This document shows positions 61,138-64,000 of a stretch of 64,000 nt of DNA, one piece after another (positions within the stretch are counted from its first letter, which is position 1; every line of letters starts with the position of its first letter). Origin of the DNA: Bacteroidaceae bacterium (GTDB lineage: Bacteria > Bacteroidota > Bacteroidia > Bacteroidales > Bacteroidaceae); NCBI GenBank assembly GCA_016286165.1, contig JAEESE010000008.1:1-64000 (forward strand). Reading direction: 5' to 3'. The notes under the pieces are model-generated. The model had not been told where the DNA came from. It saw nothing but the letters and a program-made list of their open reading frames with translations, and did no database searches. The position numbers were made by a program, and so were the translations under genes.

Positions 61138-61195
61138 CAAAGATAGAAAAAACAATGAACATTCATCCAAAAACCTTAAATTTTTCCTATCTTTG
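61138..61195. promoter_or_regulatory. Divergent promoters of the two pectinase genes
   Basis: TATCTTTG occurs on the minus strand at 61138–61145 (23 bp before the GH105 start, with TTTG at 61168–61171 as a -33 element) and on the plus strand at 61188–61195 (21 bp before the GH28–GH106 start). Both -7 boxes lie within 60 bp, so the two genes may share control. Confidence 0.6.
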
Positions 61196-61216
61196 TCCCG
61201 TAAATCGATTATTCTT

Positions 61217-64000
61217 ATGAGATACAGACTGCTTTTAATAGCTCTTTGGTGCGCCTTGGGATGCAGGGCTGCCGACCTGTGGCCCGACGGCACACCTGTC
61301 AGCAGTTGGTTTGCTGACACCAGCCGCATTGACATCGCGACGCTGGGAACGAAATATGTGCTTACCGACTACGGCGTCGTGGAAGACAGCACCCTCATTC
61401 AAACGGCTGCGATTCAGGCCGTCATCGACCGTGCCTCGGCCAGCGGAGGAGGCGTAGTCGTGGTGCCGCGCGGAACGTTCCTCAGCGGTGCCTTGTTCTT
61501 CAAGAAAGGCACACACCTGCATATCGAGGCCGGCGGCAAGCTGAAAGGCATCGACGACATCAGGCATTACCCATTGGTGAAGACGCGTATCGAAGGCCAG
61601 ACACGTGATTACTTCGCGGCTTTGGTGAATGCCGATGGCGTCAATCATTTCACCATCAGCGGCATGGGAACGATCGACGGCAACGGACTGCGTTTCTGGG
61701 AGGAGTTCTGGATAAGGCGTCGCTTCAATCCTGAATGCACCAATCTCGAGGCATTGCGCCCCAGGTTGGTCTATCTCTCAAACTGCGATGATGTGCAAGT
61801 GCAGGACGTGCACCTTATCAACAGCGGTTTCTGGACCAATCACATCTACCGCTGCCATCGTGTGAAATACATCGGTTGTACCATATATGCGCCCCATGAG
61901 CCGGCAGCGTCAAAGGCACCGAGCAGCGATGCACTGGACATTGACGTCTGCAGTGACGTGCTCGTTCACGGCTGCAATATCAGCGTGAACGACGACGCCG
62001 TGGTCATCAAGGGCGGCAAGGGCACATGGGCAGATCAGCAACCGGAGAACGGTCCAACGGAACGCGTCATCGTGCAGAACTGCCACTACGGTTTCGTCCA
62101 TGGCTGCTTGACCTTAGGCAGCGAGAGCCTGCACGACCGCAATATCATCTTGCGCGACTGCCACGTGGACAATGCCAGCCGTGTGCTGTGGCTGAAAATG
62201 CGCCCGGACACGCCCCAGCACTACGAGCAGATTCGTGTGGAGCGAATCACGGGCAGTTGCGGCAGCTTCCTGTTCATTCGTCCTTGGACGCAGTTCTATC
62301 AACCGTCCGAGCGCAAGGACATGCCGCTTTCAGAGTGCAACGACATCACCATCAAGGATATAAGCATGCGCTGCCGCCGTTTCCTCGACATCGGAGCATC
62401 GGACAAATACCGTCTTCACTGCTTCACCTTCGAGAATATCGATGTCGAAGAGGAGCGCGGCGAGTTCAAACCGGAAGCTATAGAAGATGTAAAGGCCAAC
62501 CGCGTGAACGTACGCAAAAGGCAGACGATGTCAACTGCCAAAGCAGGGACGCGCTGGTGGTGGATGGGCTCGGCTGTGGACGAGGAGAACCTTCGATGGA
62601 ATCTCGAACAATATGCAGCAAAGGGCATCGGAACCGTAGAAATCACACCCATCTACGGCGTAAAAGGCAACGAGGAGCGCAACGTGCCGTTCCTGTCGCA
62701 GCGCTGGATGGACCTTCTGCGCTTCTGCATCGAGGAAGGCAACCGGCTGGGCATTCAGGTAGACATGACATGTGGCACAGGCTGGCCGTTCGGCGGGCCT
62801 GAGGTACCCATCTACGAGGCCGCCTGCAAGTTGGTGGTCGTAGATACAATCGTTGGCAAGAAAGAGGCGGCACGCCTGCACCTGACACCACCCTCGCGAG
62901 AGAAGGACATAGCTAAACTCATCCTTCAACGCGACTTCCCTACGCCTGATGCTTCATGCCGCAGAGTCATCGCCCTTTTCGAAAGCCGCACGCGCCAGCA
63001 AGTGAAGCGTGCAGCGCCTGGCGGCGAGGGCCTTGTCATCGACCACTTCGACTCAACCGCCGTGGCACATTATCTGCAGCGCATCGACGCAGCCTTCACC
63101 GAAACGGGCACGCCGTGGCCGGCAACCTTTTTCAACGACAGCTATGAGGTCTATGGTGCCGACTGGACGCCCAGCCTGTTGGATGAATTTGCACGGCGGC
63201 GCGGCTACCGTCTTGAGGACCGTCTGCCTGCTTTCATCGACGGTGACGCAGAGGTCGTGAGCGACTATCGAGAGACGTTAGGTGAACTGCTACTGCAGAA
63301 CTTCACAGAGCAATGGACGCGTTGGGCACATTCCCACGGCGTCAAGGTGCGTAATCAGGCTCACGGTTCGCCAGCCAACCTCATCGATGTGTATGCGGCC
63401 GTGGATATTCCCGAGATAGAAGGCTTCGGGCTTACCGACTTCAATATCAAGGGACTGCGCAAGGATCCCGGCATGACGCGCAAGAACGACTCCGACTTCT
63501 CGATGCTCAAATATGCCTCGTCGGCAGCGCATATCACAGGCAAACCGCTGACCAGCGCCGAGACATTCACGTGGCTGACAGAGCATTTCCGAACAAGCCT
63601 CTCGCAGATGAAGCCGGACTTGGATTTGATGTTCTGTGCCGGCGTCAATCGAATGCTGTTTCATGGCACATGCTACTCGCCCAAGGACGAGGCGTGGCCC
63701 GGCTGGAAGTTCTACGCATCGGTGGATATGTCGCCAACGAACTCCATCTGGCGCGACGCAGGCTGTCTGATGCAGTACATCGAGCGTTGCCAGCAATTCC
63801 TGCAGTGGGGACGGCCCGACAACGACTTCCTCGTCTATCTGCCTGTGCGTGATATGTGGCGGCTGAACCCGCGGCAGCGACTGATGCAGTTCGACATTCA
63901 TTCCATGGCAACTAAGGCTAAGGACTTCATACGCGCAATCCTTTGTATAGACTCATTGGGTTTCGACAGCGATTACATCAGCGAGCGTTATCTGCTCACC
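61217..64000 (+). CDS. GH28–GH106 fusion: polygalacturonase-type plus alpha-L-rhamnosidase (runs off the window)
   Basis: 928 codons are open to the window end with no stop. Residues 1–19 form a signal peptide (MRYRLLLIALWCALG). Residues about 45–410 are a GH28 parallel beta-helix: YGVVEDSTLIQTAAIQ, SSDALDIDVC (Asp238/241/243), SVNDDAVVIKGG (Asp259, Asp260), VHGCLTLGSES (His295) and RVLWLK (Lys327) match the four GH28 active-site motifs. From about residue 440 a GH106 domain follows: TRWWWMGSAVD, GIGTVEITPIYGV, CGTGWPFGGPEV (from 519), FFNDSYEVYGADW (Glu644) and SAETFTW (Glu782). The last two are candidates for the catalytic glutamates. The two enzymes would cut alternate GalA and Rha linkages of rhamnogalacturonan from the non-reducing end. 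The usual GH106 C-terminal domains lie beyond 64000. Exact substrates are inferred. Confidence 0.88.
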   Translation, partial: MRYRLLLIALWCALGCRAADLWPDGTPVSSWFADTSRIDIATLGTKYVLTDYGVVEDSTLIQTAAIQAVIDRASASGGGVVVVPRGTFLSGALFFKKGTHLHIEAGGKLKGIDDIRHYPLVKTRIEGQTRDYFAALVNADGVNHFTISGMGTIDGNGLRFWEEFWIRRRFNPECTNLEALRPRLVYLSNCDDVQVQDVHLINSGFWTNHIYRCHRVKYIGCTIYAPHEPAASKAPSSDALDIDVCSDVLVHGCNISVNDDAVVIKGGKGTWADQQPENGPTERVIVQNCHYGFVHGCLTLGSESLHDRNIILRDCHVDNASRVLWLKMRPDTPQHYEQIRVERITGSCGSFLFIRPWTQFYQPSERKDMPLSECNDITIKDISMRCRRFLDIGASDKYRLHCFTFENIDVEEERGEFKPEAIEDVKANRVNVRKRQTMSTAKAGTRWWWMGSAVDEENLRWNLEQYAAKGIGTVEITPIYGVKGNEERNVPFLSQRWMDLLRFCIEEGNRLGIQVDMTCGTGWPFGGPEVPIYEAACKLVVVDTIVGKKEAARLHLTPPSREKDIAKLILQRDFPTPDASCRRVIALFESRTRQQVKRAAPGGEGLVIDHFDSTAVAHYLQRIDAAFTETGTPWPATFFNDSYEVYGADWTPSLLDEFARRRGYRLEDRLPAFIDGDAEVVSDYRETLGELLLQNFTEQWTRWAHSHGVKVRNQAHGSPANLIDVYAAVDIPEIEGFGLTDFNIKGLRKDPGMTRKNDSDFSMLKYASSAAHITGKPLTSAETFTWLTEHFRTSLSQMKPDLDLMFCAGVNRMLFHGTCYSPKDEAWPGWKFYASVDMSPTNSIWRDAGCLMQYIERCQQFLQWGRPDNDFLVYLPVRDMWRLNPRQRLMQFDIHSMATKAKDFIRAILCIDSLGFDSDYISERYLLT

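Overview
The window looks like chromosomal DNA of a Bacteroidales bacterium, most likely a Prevotella-like member of the Prevotellaceae. The reasons are TAnnTTTG-type -7 promoter elements in front of several genes, many signal peptides and lipoprotein signals, giant BspA/DUF285 repeat proteins ending in dockerin-like pairs, class III fructose-bisphosphatase, the LysE–DUF4924–rfbD–prfC gene run, and polysaccharide-degrading enzymes. There are no rRNA or tRNA genes, no CRISPR array and no recognisable transposase gene.

Layout. 1–707 is repeat-filled intergenic DNA. 708–7708 (minus) encodes DsbD and, downstream of it, a large secreted papain-like protease with LamG and PKD domains. 8789–16576 (plus) is a 2595-residue BspA-like protein preceded by an iteron-like repeat array. 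16913–23553 is an accessory island bounded by inverted repeats: an intact Fic protein, two secreted beta-helix proteins in one operon, an M15 peptidase and a truncated RhuM gene. 23754–28191 (minus) carries a YjjG-type nucleotidase, a beta-helix lipoprotein and PepD. 28353–32141 (plus) is a housekeeping run: small membrane protein, OmpH-like lipoprotein, PrmA, Fbp. 32695–42570 is a second giant BspA-like protein of 3291 residues. 42740–55717 is a hexuronate and glycan region: SDR-type fructuronate reductase, UxuA, GH3, GH31 with a PA14 insert, a hexuronate-type MFS transporter, UxaC, PepT and a ROK kinase. 55935–59973 is LysE–DUF4924–RfbD–PrfC. 59976–64000 is a divergent pectin pair: GH88/GH105 and a GH28–GH106 fusion that runs off the window.

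How the genes fit together. UxaC, the SDR and UxuA form the complete glucuronate to 2-keto-3-deoxygluconate branch. The MFS carrier would import the hexuronate, and GH3/GH31 and the GH105/GH28–GH106 pair would release sugars and uronates from plant glycans. DsbD would support disulfide formation in the cysteine-containing secreted proteins.

The most unusual property is the density and variety of short repeats: large palindromes, 'cacgaatt' arrays with hairpins, 60-bp tandem repeats, heptamer arrays, TTCG hairpins with co-varying stems, and GC-rich mini-palindromes. Some of the mini-palindromes lie in frame inside protein genes, including the GTPase domain of release factor 3. Domain names rest on motif recognition by eye; no database search was run.
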